Shown: positions 11,586 through 24,500 of the stretch, piece by piece
Position numbering within the stretch: the first letter of the stretch is position 1
Layout of the letters: each line of letters begins with the position of its first letter
From: Sinonovacula constricta
Lineage: Eukaryota; Mollusca; Bivalvia; Cardiida; Solecurtidae
Direction: 5' to 3'
NCBI GenBank assembly: GCA_007844125.1
Contig: CM017559.1
Location: 31,223,926-31,287,925 of the forward strand
DNA: 64,000 nt
Made by a program: the position numbers and the translations under genes
The notes under the pieces: generated by a model
Told to the model about the DNA's origin: nothing
The model's input: the letters and a program-made list of their open reading frames with translations, nothing else
The model's database searches: none

Positions 11586-14500
11586 ATGCGCAGATTGATA
11601 GAGTTCAAGAAGCGGCTTCGCTGTGTTCAAAGCTCGAGCCAAAGAAATCCCGGCAGTAAATCTTTAATTAATCCAGACACAAACGAAAAGTTAGCGGCAG
11701 AAGTATCTAAAAGGTTAGTTCGCTGATCTAGTTCATGCAATTCTGTACAATAAGTCAACTCAACCGCATAGCTAGTGGCGTTTAAGGTTTTGAATCTTCT
11801 TTTATGGCTTTATTCAGTATGGGATTGGGATTGGGATTAGCCGGCATTTTTTGCCGATACTGCGCAGCGACATTTCTATCATTATAGCACAGGGGCACTT
11901 ATGAGGTGCCCAGGGACTGAACCCGGCCGGTTCATTATACTGACACCGACGAGTCAGGCGTAATGCTGTCCCTATAGCCCCGAGCGTTAGGAGGGAAGCC
12001 ACTACTACCAACTTTAAAGTCTTTGGTTTGACCCGGCCGGGGTTCGAACCCACGACCTCCCGATCCGCAAGCCGACGCTCTACCACCTGAGCTATTGCGG
12101 CCGGTCGTTTATTCAGTATGTGAGGAGAAAAAATTTCGATTTCTATGGCCATTTCCCAGCTAATTTTCATTGCAATGCGGCATCCCTCTTCGTAGAGTTA
12201 TCGTTCGTTATTCTCATATATACCCCTGCAACAGGTTCCCGGCCATGAATGTCTAGATTCTTGACGCAAAAAAATATAAGGAGGTTCGTTATGTTTTGGA
12301 GGTTGGTGTATATTATGCACTAGTGTTTCAGTTAAAATATTTTGTTTCGGTCAGCAATCCTATGATTAATTCAGTAATTTAGCAAGAACTACCGATTTTC
12401 TGTACTATTTAAGCAACGCAGATAACTACGCGAATGTAAAGTTGAACTAAGCATATTTATAATAACATACACGTAAATACAAAACTAAAAAACTACATGC
12501 TGACATCATTTCATTTATCAGAATTCAAACAATTTATCTTATATTTCATAAGCTAAGTCTGTGACAGAATTTAAACTTCTATTTTCAAACTCTTAAGTAG
12601 CAAGAAACATCAAGGGAAGTAACTCCGTTTTTCCTTTTTTTTGTTACCCGCAAATTCGGTTCCAAATTGTAACCCCAAACATGACCTTCACTTACGCGTT
12701 TTTTAACGATGTTTTCGATTGGCTGGATGAAAAAAGTCAACCAATGAGAAAAGGTAAGTCATCCTTCCATCGGAGCACGGGGGTTTTACCATTAAAACAA
12801 TTCGGGAAAATAATTTTTGCGAAAAGTGAAAAATATCATTGAAGTGTTAAAATGCAAAACCTTCGTGCTCCACATTAAAATTAGGCTTATTTTATCTATT
12901 AATCATTATTCTAAAAAGAAACACTAAAATATATGTATGAAATGGACGTATTAAGTGTTAATTAACGTATAACACACATGAGTAAAAACCGACAAATTTG
13001 CCGATGCGGTGCCACAGTCTACATCAACACCGTTCGACTTTGGCGGGAAGTTATGTCAGAGAATATTTTTGGGAATTATCAACTTTTTTGTTTGTATACT
13101 AAGTGCATTTATCAATGCAATGCTATAATGCAGTATTCTTTCTATTAAAATAACATATTTATTCATAAAATCGTAATAATGTCATTGCTTATTCACTGAT
13201 TAATGTCGATGCAGTTTCAGTTGAATATCGCCCATGAATATTGTTTCGTAATCGTAGTGTCTAGTGTCAGAAGAGCCAGAGGTAAATAAGTACTTATTTT
13301 CTTTCTGAATTAAAAAGCATGGTTGTTTTGTGTTAAAACAGATTCGGACCATCGAAGTTTCTCTGTGATGACTGGTTATTGAAGAAACGGGTTGAATGCA
13401 GCTTCAATATACCTTAAGCCACAAAGAGTAAGTTTTAAACCATGTAAACATTTGGGCAAATGAAATATTTTGTTGTCGAAAATAGTCCATCTTTTTTTCG
13501 TTTTCAGTAATGAAGCAAAAACTAATCCTTCATTTATTTTTAAATAATTGTTTTTGTATTTTTATTACAATGTGACTTAGGAAGAACCACCAAACCATCA
13601 TAAGTCAACAAGGTTTTTTTTTATTTTTATGAATACACTAAAGGGACACATGTATCATAGTATGATCAGTAAAGCAATGTCCAGCTATTTTGGTGGAAGT
13701 AGACCCGAGACATGTATCTGGGAAGAACCACCGGCACATACAATTGCAATTCAGCTGGAAGACCTTCTGACAGAAGTTCTTCACCCTGACCAGAGCTCAA
13801 ACCCATACAGTAAAAACTGCACAGTCATAGAAGTTTCAAGTTTACAACTCGACCACTTTCACACTGGAATATCTTAATATATTACATTTTTACACCAACT
13901 GGAACTCAAACCAACATGTGCTTTAGGTAGCCAATTTCAACCACCTTGTTAAAATATTGAATTTTGTCTGCATTGCAATTTAAAACTAATTTTTTGTTCA
14001 GAGAAAAGGAACTGAAGTTATGAGAAAAGTTGTAATGATCCATCCTGTTTTACTTAGGGCTGGGACCAATCATTTGATAGGATTAGATGGCTAGATTTTT
14101 AATTAATGGAAAAGAGTTTTGCGATTAAATTTTTTTCCTATTGGTTTGTTTGTTTTTGTTAAATTTTGTAAACATATGTACAATACACTGTCTCATATTA
14201 TCTCACCTACTTCATATTATCCTCTGCTCCTGATGATCATGATCCACTTATTGCAATTAGGGTTTACCCCCTTGCCCTTCAGTAGCTCTCAAAAGAGTGA
14301 GAAAGTCTTTTAGGTCAAAAGTCTTGACTAAAGATGCAGCTAAAGATATCATATGTACTCCTGTGCAATAGACTGCATTTGGATGACTTATATGACCAGT
14401 TTTGTATAAATCAGAGGCATAAAGTCTACATCTTTAATCACATTCTTTTTGTATAATGTTGGAGTTAAACACAAAATAAAGTATTAGTGCTTGAATCTTC

Positions 14501-17497
14501 AGTAAGAATCATGCTAGCTAAATCTGATGTCTTGCATTAAAATGTGGAACATCTGCCCTCTAACACTATTTCCTTATCGATGAAATATTTAGGACATTTT
14601 ATGGTTGCCCTATGGATAGGCTACTAAGTACAGACTAACACACCACTTATGTTTTTATGTTCATTGTTAAAATTATATAATTAATATCCCTCTTTTGGCC
14701 CTATTCATTGCATATCCCCCTCCTTTGTAAAACCCTGTTATTTGTATGTCAAAAAGAAAATGTGGGGGGCGCCCTTGGTACAGTGGTAGAGTCGCCGATT
14801 TGTAACTCCTCTGACTGCTTAGCCTCTCACTGCACGGGTTCGAGTCCCGTTTGGGGCGAAGGACTTAATGTGAGAAGGTCTTCCAGCTGACCTGCGGTGC
14901 GCGGTGGTTCTACCCAGTCATGTGTCTGGGGTCTTCCTCCACCCAGAAAGCTGGACGTTGCTATAAATGATCATAAATGGTTGCTGCAATGTATTTACAA
15001 AAAAGAAGAAGAGAAAAAAAAAGAAAGAAAATTTGGAATTTCACATTTTATAGTGCTTGATACAGTGTTGATTTTTTATCTTCATTGGTACATTCCATTT
15101 GATTTAAAGTTGTACTTATTATATTTCTGAAAGAATTTCAGAAGTGTTTTTTGTATGCAGATTTTCTGTGCATGAAGACTTCATTTTTATCATTTCAGAG
15201 TAGTTATCAAGTATTAGGATAGAGGTTAAATAATCTTAAAGGGACTCTTTTGGTTTTTACTGTAAATTTTTTTATCCGGTTTTGTTATGATTGTGACTTA
15301 CAATGTAATATTGAAACATTTTACTTTTCATCAGAATATTCTCATTATTTCAAAAGGATGCCTCTGAACCTACTTTTACTTCCAATAGGAAAAAACTTTA
15401 TTAAAGCTCTATATTTCATTATATTTGGACTTGATAAATACCATGCTAAGGGTATTGTCTGATAATACATGTATGTGTCATCCTATATAATTGCATACTT
15501 TTGGTATACTACAAATGAAGTCAAATTTAAAAACTAATTTAAAGTAGTTTTTTTTTTATCAAACTGATACAGGGTCATTTTTTAATATTACCACAATAAA
15601 TAAGGATTAAATTAATAATTTCAACTTAAGTTTGTTTCTTTGTGAATATTTTTACACAGTACTTGCCCTCTACTATTGTATAAACTTAAATAGGAATATT
15701 TTCTATATCATGTAATTTTAAATTTATATTTAAAAAATATTTTTAATTGATCCTTTTTCTTTCAGACTAAACAGACAGGAGACGAAGTTCTTGAAATTGC
15801 AAGATGGAATGTCATGTTAAAATTTAAATAAATTATAAAATATTTTAGCTTTGTGTTTTTATTTCTCAATTTACATTCCGAATAATTTGAGGAAAAAAAG
15901 GAATATCCCTTACAAATTTCTTTCTTCGTTAAGTCCTGGACAAGTTTAAATAACACTTTTCAAAACTTCTACTTTGAATAAAAATAATATAAACATTGAG
16001 TACAATTTAATAATTCTAAACATACATAACCCTAAAACATAACTCTTTCAAATATGCATCATAGAAAAAACGCTTACGAAAATTGCATTTTTCAAACTTT
16101 TTTTTACTATATCCAAATAATAAAATACTATATTTTTTAATTAGGGCATCTGGAACTAAGTTTTCCTACTGTAATATTGTTTGAATGATGTAAAAGTAAG
16201 TAAATCTGTCATAAAAAACTCTCCAATTAATATGAATGCATTATAAACAACATTAACATACAGGGTACGGATTTTCAGGCAGAAATGAAAAAGGGCCACC
16301 AAACTAGCACTTTTGTAAAAAATCGTTAAAAAAAAGTGACTATAGATATTTGGACAAACTAAACTGTTTTTAATTACTTAGATGGGAAATAATATAAGTG
16401 CCAAATTTCAGCTTCCTGTCATTAAAAATAAAAAATCGATGTTCCATGCTATCTTAAGCGATGTTTTATCTGACGTCGTACAAAGTCACGTGTTCTTAAA
16501 TAAATTGAGCCTGTGACAGAGATAAATGTAATAAACCGACAGTGTAAGAGAGTGGCACGGCGGGTCAGCTGAAAGGCCTCCTTACACGCATGTTCCTAGA
16601 AAGGCATCCTTACACGAACGTTATGTTCCGAGAAAGGCCATCCTTACACGAAAGTTATGTTCCGAGAAAGGACTTCCTTACACGAAAGTTATGTTCCGAG
16701 TAAGGCCTTCTTACACGAAAGTTATGTTCCGAGTAAGGCCTCCTTACAAGAAAATTATGTTCCGAGTTCTAAAGTCCGGTTTAAACAAAAATTTATATTC
16801 CGAGAAAGGCCTTCTTATACGGAAACTATGTTCCGAGAATGGGGCCTCCTTACACAAAATTATGTTCCCAGTAAGGCCTCTTACACGAAAGTTATTTCCT
16901 AGAAAGGCCTCTTTACACGAAAATCGTGTTCCGAGTAAGGCCTGTTTTCACGAAAGTTATGATATGGCTTTCTTTCACGAAAGTGTTCCTAGTAAGACCT
17001 CTTTACACAGAAGTTATGAGTAAGGCCTCTTTACACAAAAGTAATGAGTAAGGACTCTTTATACGAAAGTTATGTTCCTATTAAGTCCTTTTTATACGAA
17101 AGTTATAAGTAAGTCCTCGTTACACGAAAGTTTTGTACCGAGTAAGTACTCTTTACATGAAAGTTATATTCCAACTTGGACTTTGGCATACATTTTCAAT
17201 AGTTCTTAAACATTGTTTACATAAATGAATTCTTCCTTATGTTTCAGAGATGTTATTGATCGCCCTTCATTCACTTTACCAATCCATATGGGCGAATCGA
17301 CCAAGCCTCCGCCTCATTTTGGCCATCCTGACCACAGGTCCGCCATGTTCCTACGGGCGCCGTCGTGTTCGACGAGAAAACGGGCTGCCAAGCGCCGAAT
17401 CCATTTCATAGACCGTGAATGGAGCTCTGAATGCGTCTCCTGGCAACACTTCCGGAACAACACCACTGAGTTCCAGCGAAGGAGTTGGTTGGAATGA
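11586..17497 (+). CDS. Unrecognised two-exon gene, copy 2
   Basis: Same structure as 4323-5976: exon 1 at 11586-11713 (in frame from 11523) with donor AAAAG|GTTAGT in phase 2, exon 2 at 17248-17497 with acceptor TTTCAG and the same stop. The 125-residue product differs by a Gln-to-Lys change late in exon 1 and Asp-to-Gly in exon 2 (HMGESTK). The intron grew to 5.5 kb through the SINE and the 3.85-kb element, but the splice signals are intact, so the gene could still be expressed. The upstream ORF of five codons is also kept. Family and function unknown. Confidence 0.5.
11822..12107 (-). mobile_element. tRNA-derived SINE, family D, with 13-bp target duplication
   Basis: On the minus strand it begins GGCCGCAATAGCTCAGGTGG (tRNA 5' end and A-box), has the B-box GTGGGTTCGAACCC, and ends with a repeated ATCCC tail. 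TTTATTCAGTATG flanks it on both sides (11809-11821 and 12108-12120), while unit 1 has this sequence once, giving an unambiguous post-duplication insertion. Confidence 0.95.
13690..13765 (-). mobile_element. SINE family B fragment, antisense
   Basis: Reverse complement reads GCCGGTGGTTCTTCCCAGAT and TTCCACCAAAA, the conserved middle of family B SINEs. It explains the apparent peptide ETCIWEEPPAH in this frame. Confidence 0.6.
14766..14996 (+). mobile_element. tRNA-derived SINE, family B
   Basis: Contains the A-box TGGTACAGTGGTAGAGTCG and B-box GGGTTCGAGTCC separated by an expanded tRNA middle, then GGCGAAGGACTTAATGTGAG, GGTGGTTCTACCCAG and TGTCTGGGGTCTTCCTCCAC, ending in GATCATAAATGG and an A-rich tail. 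It is nested in the 3.85-kb element. Confidence 0.9.
16573..17180 (+). repeat. Intronic minisatellite, about 32-bp unit, copy 2
   Basis: Same repeat as 5150-5660 with extra TTACACGAAAGTTATGTTCC units near 16640-16740. Open frames through it (MFRVRPSYTKV-type) are repeat translations. Confidence 0.9.
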
Positions 17498-20257
17498 CCC
17501 GAATGCATGAGCCGATCAAAATGTTCGGTTCTACAGATTTTCAAATGTCTACCTAAAGTTAACCATAACGCAATATCCATCTCGGTGTTGGATTACAATT
17601 TATGGTTTGCTTGGTTATGACGTTTCTTTTCTTATAGAAACGTTACATATTCGATTAACCGTCGACTAATGCCGAACTTTGGATTTTAATGGAGGCGATA
17701 AAAAGGACATAAGATATATTACATTAGTGAAATGGAAATTGTCTCGCTTGCTAGTATAATATCCGAGGTATTCCAAACATTCTTTCAAAGATATTTTCTT
17801 TTGTAGTTATTGCAATCACAATGTGTAATTTCTTACTTTTGCATCAATATAAGCTTAGAGTATATTAAAAACGTATAGAGATTTCTTATTTAAAAAAGAA
17901 AATGGAAGCATATGTTGATGATGGTTAACCTGGGTATCACAAAAAAGGCAGAAAAGTCAACAAACACTTCAAAGAGCACAAGCATAAAAACCGAGTAAAA
18001 CAAATGAAAGGACTTACTTGCATTTAGGGATTAATCATTGTAGATTATTTATCAAAGTTTTTTTATTCAGTTTGTATTATAAAAGTAGATTTTTGGACAA
18101 ATGTCTGGCATTACCTGTTCTTAATATAATAAAAACATGGTTATTCATATGGTAGAAAAGGATCTAGTATCTGTGGTAGACTGTTACTGAAAGTCAAAAA
18201 GGTCCTGCCCACTTGTTTGTTTTCATGTTTTAACAGTTCTCTCAATTAATTTCACAAGCTGGCCAGAGTGGTGATATTTTGCAGAACAATTGGAATAAAA
18301 CCATACAACCTTTTCAACTAACTAACGGCAATATAAATTAGCTTCGACAATGACAAGCATGTTATCAACTTGACTATCTCGTCAGTTGTCATTATGTTCA
18401 TTTTCCGTTTAAACTACAGAGTTTATTTAATTCTACTTAATCGGTATATCTCGAAAATTTTGCCCAAAGTAACGTCCAAGAAGTTATATTTGAACTCTTC
18501 TCCCTTTACTAAAAAAGTAGTAGGTTTTATTATACAACACTCACTCCAGTTTCGTTGTTCTTTGCTACATTAACCACTGCCGTCTCGAAATCTGACCTAA
18601 TTTTGACAATACTTGGGAATATTCTTAGGCTCGAGTCCAGTGATTTAGAACCTCGTGTAAAGCGTCGCGACGGTTTGTTTTTTCATATGATTACAAAATG
18701 GGTTTTATGAATATACGTTTGGCAAAAATGTGTGCTTTATTTAAGCTAATTAGTATAATTTTATATTGTCCGAGTCGACATAACTATGGCATATTTCTTT
18801 GCACTATAGGCATATAGAAATACCTGAGGATTACCTCATGGTCGTGTCAAAGTACGAATTTGCGCGGGAGGCTTTGAAGTGCTGGTATAAACAGCAGACG
18901 GTCGCATTGCCAGGTTTGACTGTCTCTATAACATTCGTTTTTTTACTTTTGTTGTTACAGTTTTACGTTGATTTGGAAATATATAGTTGTTGTAATAAAG
19001 CATTTGCTTTAATTAACTATCGTTCCATTTTTTTCTTCATATGCAAGACCGTACACATACGTTATAACAATATGATCTTGTGAGTGATGCATTGGTTGAA
19101 AATCTTCTTAAACAGTCGGTTTGTTGTCTTTATATTTTACGTCATCGTATTGACACTAAAAAGCCACACAGCGCCAGTTTTATAATATAATTACAAAAAT
19201 AACAAAAATATGATTTTACTAGAAACATATATCTGTAAGGTTTTAAACTATATTGCACTCACATTTATTTCTAAATAGGCCCACAATCAAAACTTCGGCA
19301 AATTGTCCCTTTTTAATAGTTTCGTAATATGGCGGCGCCTATGTACGTTTGCAAATATGTAAAAAGGGCAAATGGTTGTGTTAAACTCTTGAGAAAATCA
19401 GTTAATTTGCCGATAAATTGGGTGTGCGTATTTAAAAACAAATTTATAACAATGTAATAATGAACTCATCTTTAAAAACTGTAAAAAAACAACAACAACA
19501 AAACACAACAAAAACACACAGACACACAGCAAAAAACAGCAACAACACAAAACATTAACGTAATAATTATTGGATAAATGTTTATAATAAACTGCATCTT
19601 AAAATGGCGCTTATAATATACAAAATGATCGATAAACTTAAAGTTAAGATGTACATGATTTTAACATCAACCAATTTCCGTGAAGCATTTGAGAAATTCA
19701 AATAATGTAAAATCAAAGCGAAAGAATAGTTGACTGGTTGTTAGTAAAGTAAGTAAAGCCACCGTCAAGGGATTGAGTTAGTTAGGTGTATATATCTTTA
19801 TTTTCTCTAGAATTGGAGATCTTATACATATAAACCCACTGAACATGAACTAAATAAACATCAGTTATAGTAATGCAAAAGGATAACACAGGTGTATTAC
19901 AACAGAAAATAAAGAGAATTAATAAATTACACATGCGTTTCAGCAGACAGGTTTTAAAAATGAATATATCAATACATATGTATATAGAAAAACAGTGTCC
20001 GGAATAAAACAGTCACTGTAACCTGAAACCTGGTTCTAATGTTTGAGCGAAGTTGTTATCATCGTGTTTTAAATCACCGCAAAGTTCGGGACAAAAATCT
20101 CGTGAAAAGAACCTCGCTCTAAATGTAAAAATATTTCCAGATCAATATATAATAAAGATTCGGACTTCTATTTCAAATAAATATCGATGTCGGAACGAAC
20201 CGGGTAATGATAATAGCATTGTCTCAAAAGTAAGTGTTGTGGCTTTCTAAGCCTATA
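17498..20257. other. Downstream flank of unknown gene, unit 2
   Basis: Counterpart of 5977-9840 in unit 1. The first 85 bases after the exon 2 stop are identical to unit 1, then divergence rises. It lacks the pogo-like element and the CGGAAC MITE fragment. A CAACAA-rich patch lies at about 19490. No gene other than the candidate exon at 18810 is seen. Confidence 0.4.
18810..18884 (+). CDS. Candidate 25-codon exon, copy 2
   Basis: Copy of 7287-7361 with acceptor CACTATAG and donor CTG|GTATAA, which is weaker than GTATGT in unit 1. The encoded peptide differs only near its end (KCW for KWW). The read-through frame beyond the donor differs at many codons and loses its stop, which argues against the read-through being coding. 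Confidence 0.3.
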
Positions 20258-20776
20258 GATAGTTTCCACATCAGTGAAAATCCCTTATCTTGGCAGCCAT
20301 CTTTGATGGTAACTTCAAGGGATTTTCATATGAATTGTATAGAAGGATAAGTTTTATTTTCTTGTAATTTCTTCATTTGTGGTCCAAAAATTAAAAGCAA
20401 TACACCATTAGAAAGCTCTTAAAATTCATATTTTTAGAATACAATATTTTTACAATTGATAAATGCACACAGAATTAATACACAGAAATAAATAAAACTA
20501 TTGGCTCATACTTAAAACAAAATGAACAGTGTACCATTTTCGGTTGTATTTCTTTAACCTTTTAAAGTATCAAAATATAGTTTTGATATTTAAAATACTT
20601 TATAAAAGCTGTAAAATTTGATATAAAATTCAGTAAAATAGACTGAAAAATAAAAACACAGTGGTGAGTTTAATACAACACATATTTCCCGATTTCGGCC
20701 TGCGTTAGCTTCTGCCCACAAAGATGGCTGCCTTAAACTGTCTTATCAGTGTCGATGACATCACATGGAAACTATC
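20258..20776 (+). mobile_element. MITE, TATA-target family, complete copy
   Basis: Terminal inverted repeats start GATAGTTTCCACAT and end ACATGGAAACTATC, with TATA duplicated on each side; unit 1 has a single TATA at about 9845. The length is 519 bp with no coding frame. The duplicated TATA could also be TA plus a TIR starting TAGATAG, which would fit Tc1/mariner. Inserted after the tandem duplication. Confidence 0.9.
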
Positions 20777-21541
20777 TATAATAGCTAACTGTGCAGCGTA
20801 GCTTAGATAGGAAATACATATTTGTAATATTATCAAGTGGGGTGTTATGCTTTTATTACATGTAGGATATAAATGTACAGCATTTGGTGGGATCTTTTCA
20901 GGGAACAGCATAATACTGGTCCAAATGGTCGAAGATAAGAAATTGTCCAAATTGACGGAAACCGCCTTTACAGTTACAGTTTGTTGCAGATACATGCTAC
21001 ATAGTACGTATAGAGACACTAAAAGCATTTCAGTTGTTTTTTTTAAATTACTGCGTCAAACCATGGAGCCAATCAGCCTATTGTTAAGATACACAATAAA
21101 TATACATAAAAAATACTAAAAATACTTAATAAATTTATAAATATCAGCAAAAAATAGTCTTGATTGATTCTGATCTATACTAAAATAAGCTAAACTTTAA
21201 CATTGTACATTGTTCTTATATGTACTTAATGTTTGTAACGCAAATTTCATATGGTGAGGTCGCTATATAGCGTACTCTTTCTGCAAAACATTTTAATTTA
21301 TAATAAAAACGCACACAAACAACCTACCAAACTCATAAAAAAAATCCTAAATCCTCTTCTGATACTCTACCCATGTGGAGACAGGCGCATCGGTATTGAT
21401 CACTCACCTCGGCTGTTTTACTAAAGAAATATATATATATTTCGGAAAGCGTAAAAGGATCGAAGATGATGTGAATGATCACAGGCAGCAAAATTGATGT
21501 TTCGTTCCATTTCGTCCGTTTCGGCTCATTTCAAGAACAAT

Positions 21542-21555
21542 CAAAATGGCGGCGA
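21542..21555 (+). promoter_or_regulatory. YY1-type element overlapping MAU2 start codon
   Basis: CAAAATGGCGGCGA contains ATGGCGGC, the YY1 core, on the start codon. The 150 bp upstream are near-identical in both duplication units, suggesting a compact TATA-less promoter just upstream. Confidence 0.5.
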
Positions 21556-24500
21556 CCAGAACACAACAAAATAACGAAGATTGTTATGCCGCCTTAATTG
21601 GTCTGGCCGAGAATTATAGGACTGCATCTCCTCCCAATATAAAGTTATGCATCCATTGTTTGCAAACTGTGTTTTTATTCGAGCTTCCGCCGCAGATAGA
21701 GGCTCGTACTCACCTGCAACTTGGCAACATTTTGTTGGCTCACACAAAAAACACAGATCTGGCTCGACAGCATTTGGAGAAAACGGTAGGCCCTTGCTGA
21801 TTACTTTGTTTCTGTAATCGTTAATTTTTAACAACACAAGGTTCTGTTGAACTCCTTATGTGTTATAATGATTCTATTTGTGAACCAAATAAAATGTTGA
21901 AATTAAAAGCGTAACAAATTACAAACTGATTGTGAAGTTATTTTTGTAGAGATCACATTATTCAATAGCAGAAAACTAATTGTAGGGTCATTTTATAGAC
22001 CCAAACCTGATGACGAAACTTCCCTAAGAGAGCGGAGGCGGAGACTTTAACCTAGGTAACATCGACTGGAGGTCCGCCAGCATAATCCCTGGCAAATCAA
22101 ACATTAAACAACATCAAGAATTACTTGACATTGCCGCAGACCACTCACTATCCCAATTAGTTGATAAACCAACAAGGAAAGACAAAACCCTAGATTTACT
22201 TTTTACAAATTATCCCTCGATCGTTGACAATATCGAAACTATTCCCCCTATTGGTGAAGCTGACCATGACATTATCCTCTTAGTGTGTAACACTTCACTC
22301 CGCAGATGCAAACCAAAACCTAGGCTGATACTGAAGTATTCTAAAGCGAACTGGAATGGAATAAATGAAGACCTCATTGAAACACATAATGAAATATTAA
22401 AAGATCAAGATCATAAAAATATTGATGAACTATGGAGTACATTCAAAAACAGATTACAAACCTCTGTTTCTAAACACATCCCATCCAAATTAAGTAAACC
22501 AAATAATAAACTGCCTTGGATCTCAAATGACCTAAGAAAGAAAATGAATAGATATAAACGAAAACTCTCAAAACGCAATAAACACCAGAGCAAATCAAAT
22601 AAATTAAGCCAACTAAAATCTGAAATCCAAAAAGAACAAAGGAAAGCATATTGGAACTATATTGAAAACATGATATTTGATATTCCAGTCCCAGAACAGG
22701 ACAGCTCAAAAATAAATAAACATCCTAAAAATCTGTTCTCATATATAAAAACACAAAAAACAGAAACTTCTACTATACCACCATTGCGGGAAAATGGTTT
22801 ACTTAAATCGGACCCTAAGGCTAAATCAAACACCCTAAATAACCAGTTCCAAAAAGCATTTACACCTGTTACTTCTGATAAAATACCAAATAAAGGACCT
22901 AGCCCCCATCCTAAAATGAGAGACATTCTTGTTACTCTAAGTGGTGTCACTAAATTACTTTCAAATATAAATCCCCATTAGGCTTCGGGGCCAGACGGCA
23001 TCCATGCTAAGATCTTGAAGGAATGTAAAGACACTATATCACCCATATTAACAATATTATTTAACAAATCCCTAACTTTAGGTAGAATCCCATTAGACTG
23101 GAAACATGCCAATGTATGCCCAGTATTTAAAAATGGAGACAAACATGATGCCTTAAACTATAGACCAATTTCATTGACATGCATCTGTTGTAAGATCTTA
23201 GAACACATAATCTCTAGCAACCTTATGTCCCATCTAGAAAGTAACAATATTCTTTATGACTTGCAGCATGGGTTTAGATCATCACGTTCATGTGAAACCC
23301 AGCTTATCTCCCTTATTCAAAATATAAGCCAATCAAACAACAGCAACATTCAAACTGACATCATAATAATGGATTTTGCCAAAGCGTTCGATAAAGTGTC
23401 CCATAAACATCTATTAAACAAATTGGAATTCTATGGTATTAAGTGCAATGCTTTAAACTGGATCTCAGACTTTCTTGACAGTAGGACCCAGACAGTTGTC
23501 CTGGAAGGTGAAATGTCAGATAAGGTGCCTGTAACCTCTGGTGTCCCACAGGGCACTGTCTTGGGTCCAATCCTCTTCCTTATCTATATAAATGATTTCG
23601 CTGACTATATAAAACATAGCACTCTAAGACTATTCGCGGATGATAGTATTATATATAGAGAGATAAAAAACCTGAATGACGCAGTACTTCTCCAGTCTGA
23701 CTTGGAAGCTGCTGGTAGGTGGGAACAAGATTGGCTCATGCAATTTCATCCCAATAAATGTAACATCCTCAGTATAACTCAAAAAAAGAAACCAATACTA
23801 TTCAGCTTTAAACTGCATAATCATATCCTAGAAAAAGTAGAATCTTCAAAATACCTAGGTGTCATATTACAAAACGATCTAAAATGGGATAAACACATAA
23901 ACTCTATCACCAATAAAGCTAATCAATCACTGGGATTCCTACGAAGAAATTTAAAAATAAACTCTTCTAAGGTAAAGGAACATGCATACAAAGCCATAGT
24001 AAGACCTAAATTAGAATATTCGTCAACAGTCTGGGACCCACATACAAAAAGCCAAATAAATCAAATTGAAAAGATTCAAAGAAGAGCAGCAAGATTCGTT
24101 ACCAATCGATATCATAATACAAGTTCAGCATCCGAAATGATTCAAAATCTTAACTGGCCAACACTCGAAATCAGAAGAACTAGAGCAAGATTAATGATGC
24201 TTTATAAAATTATTCACCATCATGTAGCCATCTATCCTGAAAATTTATTACTAGCTCCAGACCTAAGAACCAGACACAGCAGCATATACAGATACCGACA
24301 TATTGGAACTTCTAAAGACTCATACAAATATTCTTTCTATCCTAGAACCATAAGCCAGTGGAACATGTTACCTATCACTGCATATGAGGCAGCCACATTT
24401 CAAGTGTTCAAAACAATTGTTACTGTGCCTGTTATCATCTCATCAATCCATATTTAAATCTGCAACCAATGTATAAAGTTTTACCATGCACCTGTAAATG

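Larger units (their letters stand above)
12598..16451. mobile_element. 3.85-kb inverted-repeat element, no clear coding region
   Basis: Unit 1 reads straight through TCTTAAG at this site; in unit 2 TCTTAAG is repeated at 12591-12597 and 16452-16458 with 3,854 bp between. The termini are imperfect inverted repeats: TAGCAAGAAACATC at the left, TAGCATGGAACATC reading inward from the right (12 of 14). TTAA within the duplicated heptamer leaves a TTAA-target superfamily possible, but I cannot assign one. No transposase is seen; the longest frame (82 codons, 13629-13877) includes antisense SINE sequence. The interior carries a complete SINE at 14766 and the motif AAGGGAAGTAACTCC near the left end. 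Deletion from unit 1 between two heptamers is a less likely alternative. Confidence 0.75.

Noticed and set aside
13629..13877. 82-codon frame in the 3.85-kb element
   Set aside because: Part of it is antisense SINE sequence, and there is no splice or domain support.
14766..14855. Possible tRNA gene with an intron
   Set aside because: The internal promoter boxes belong to a SINE family present at least four times in the window.
16657..17023. Repetitive open frames of MFRVRPSYTKV type
   Set aside because: They are translations of the 32-bp minisatellite and are not kept in copy 1.
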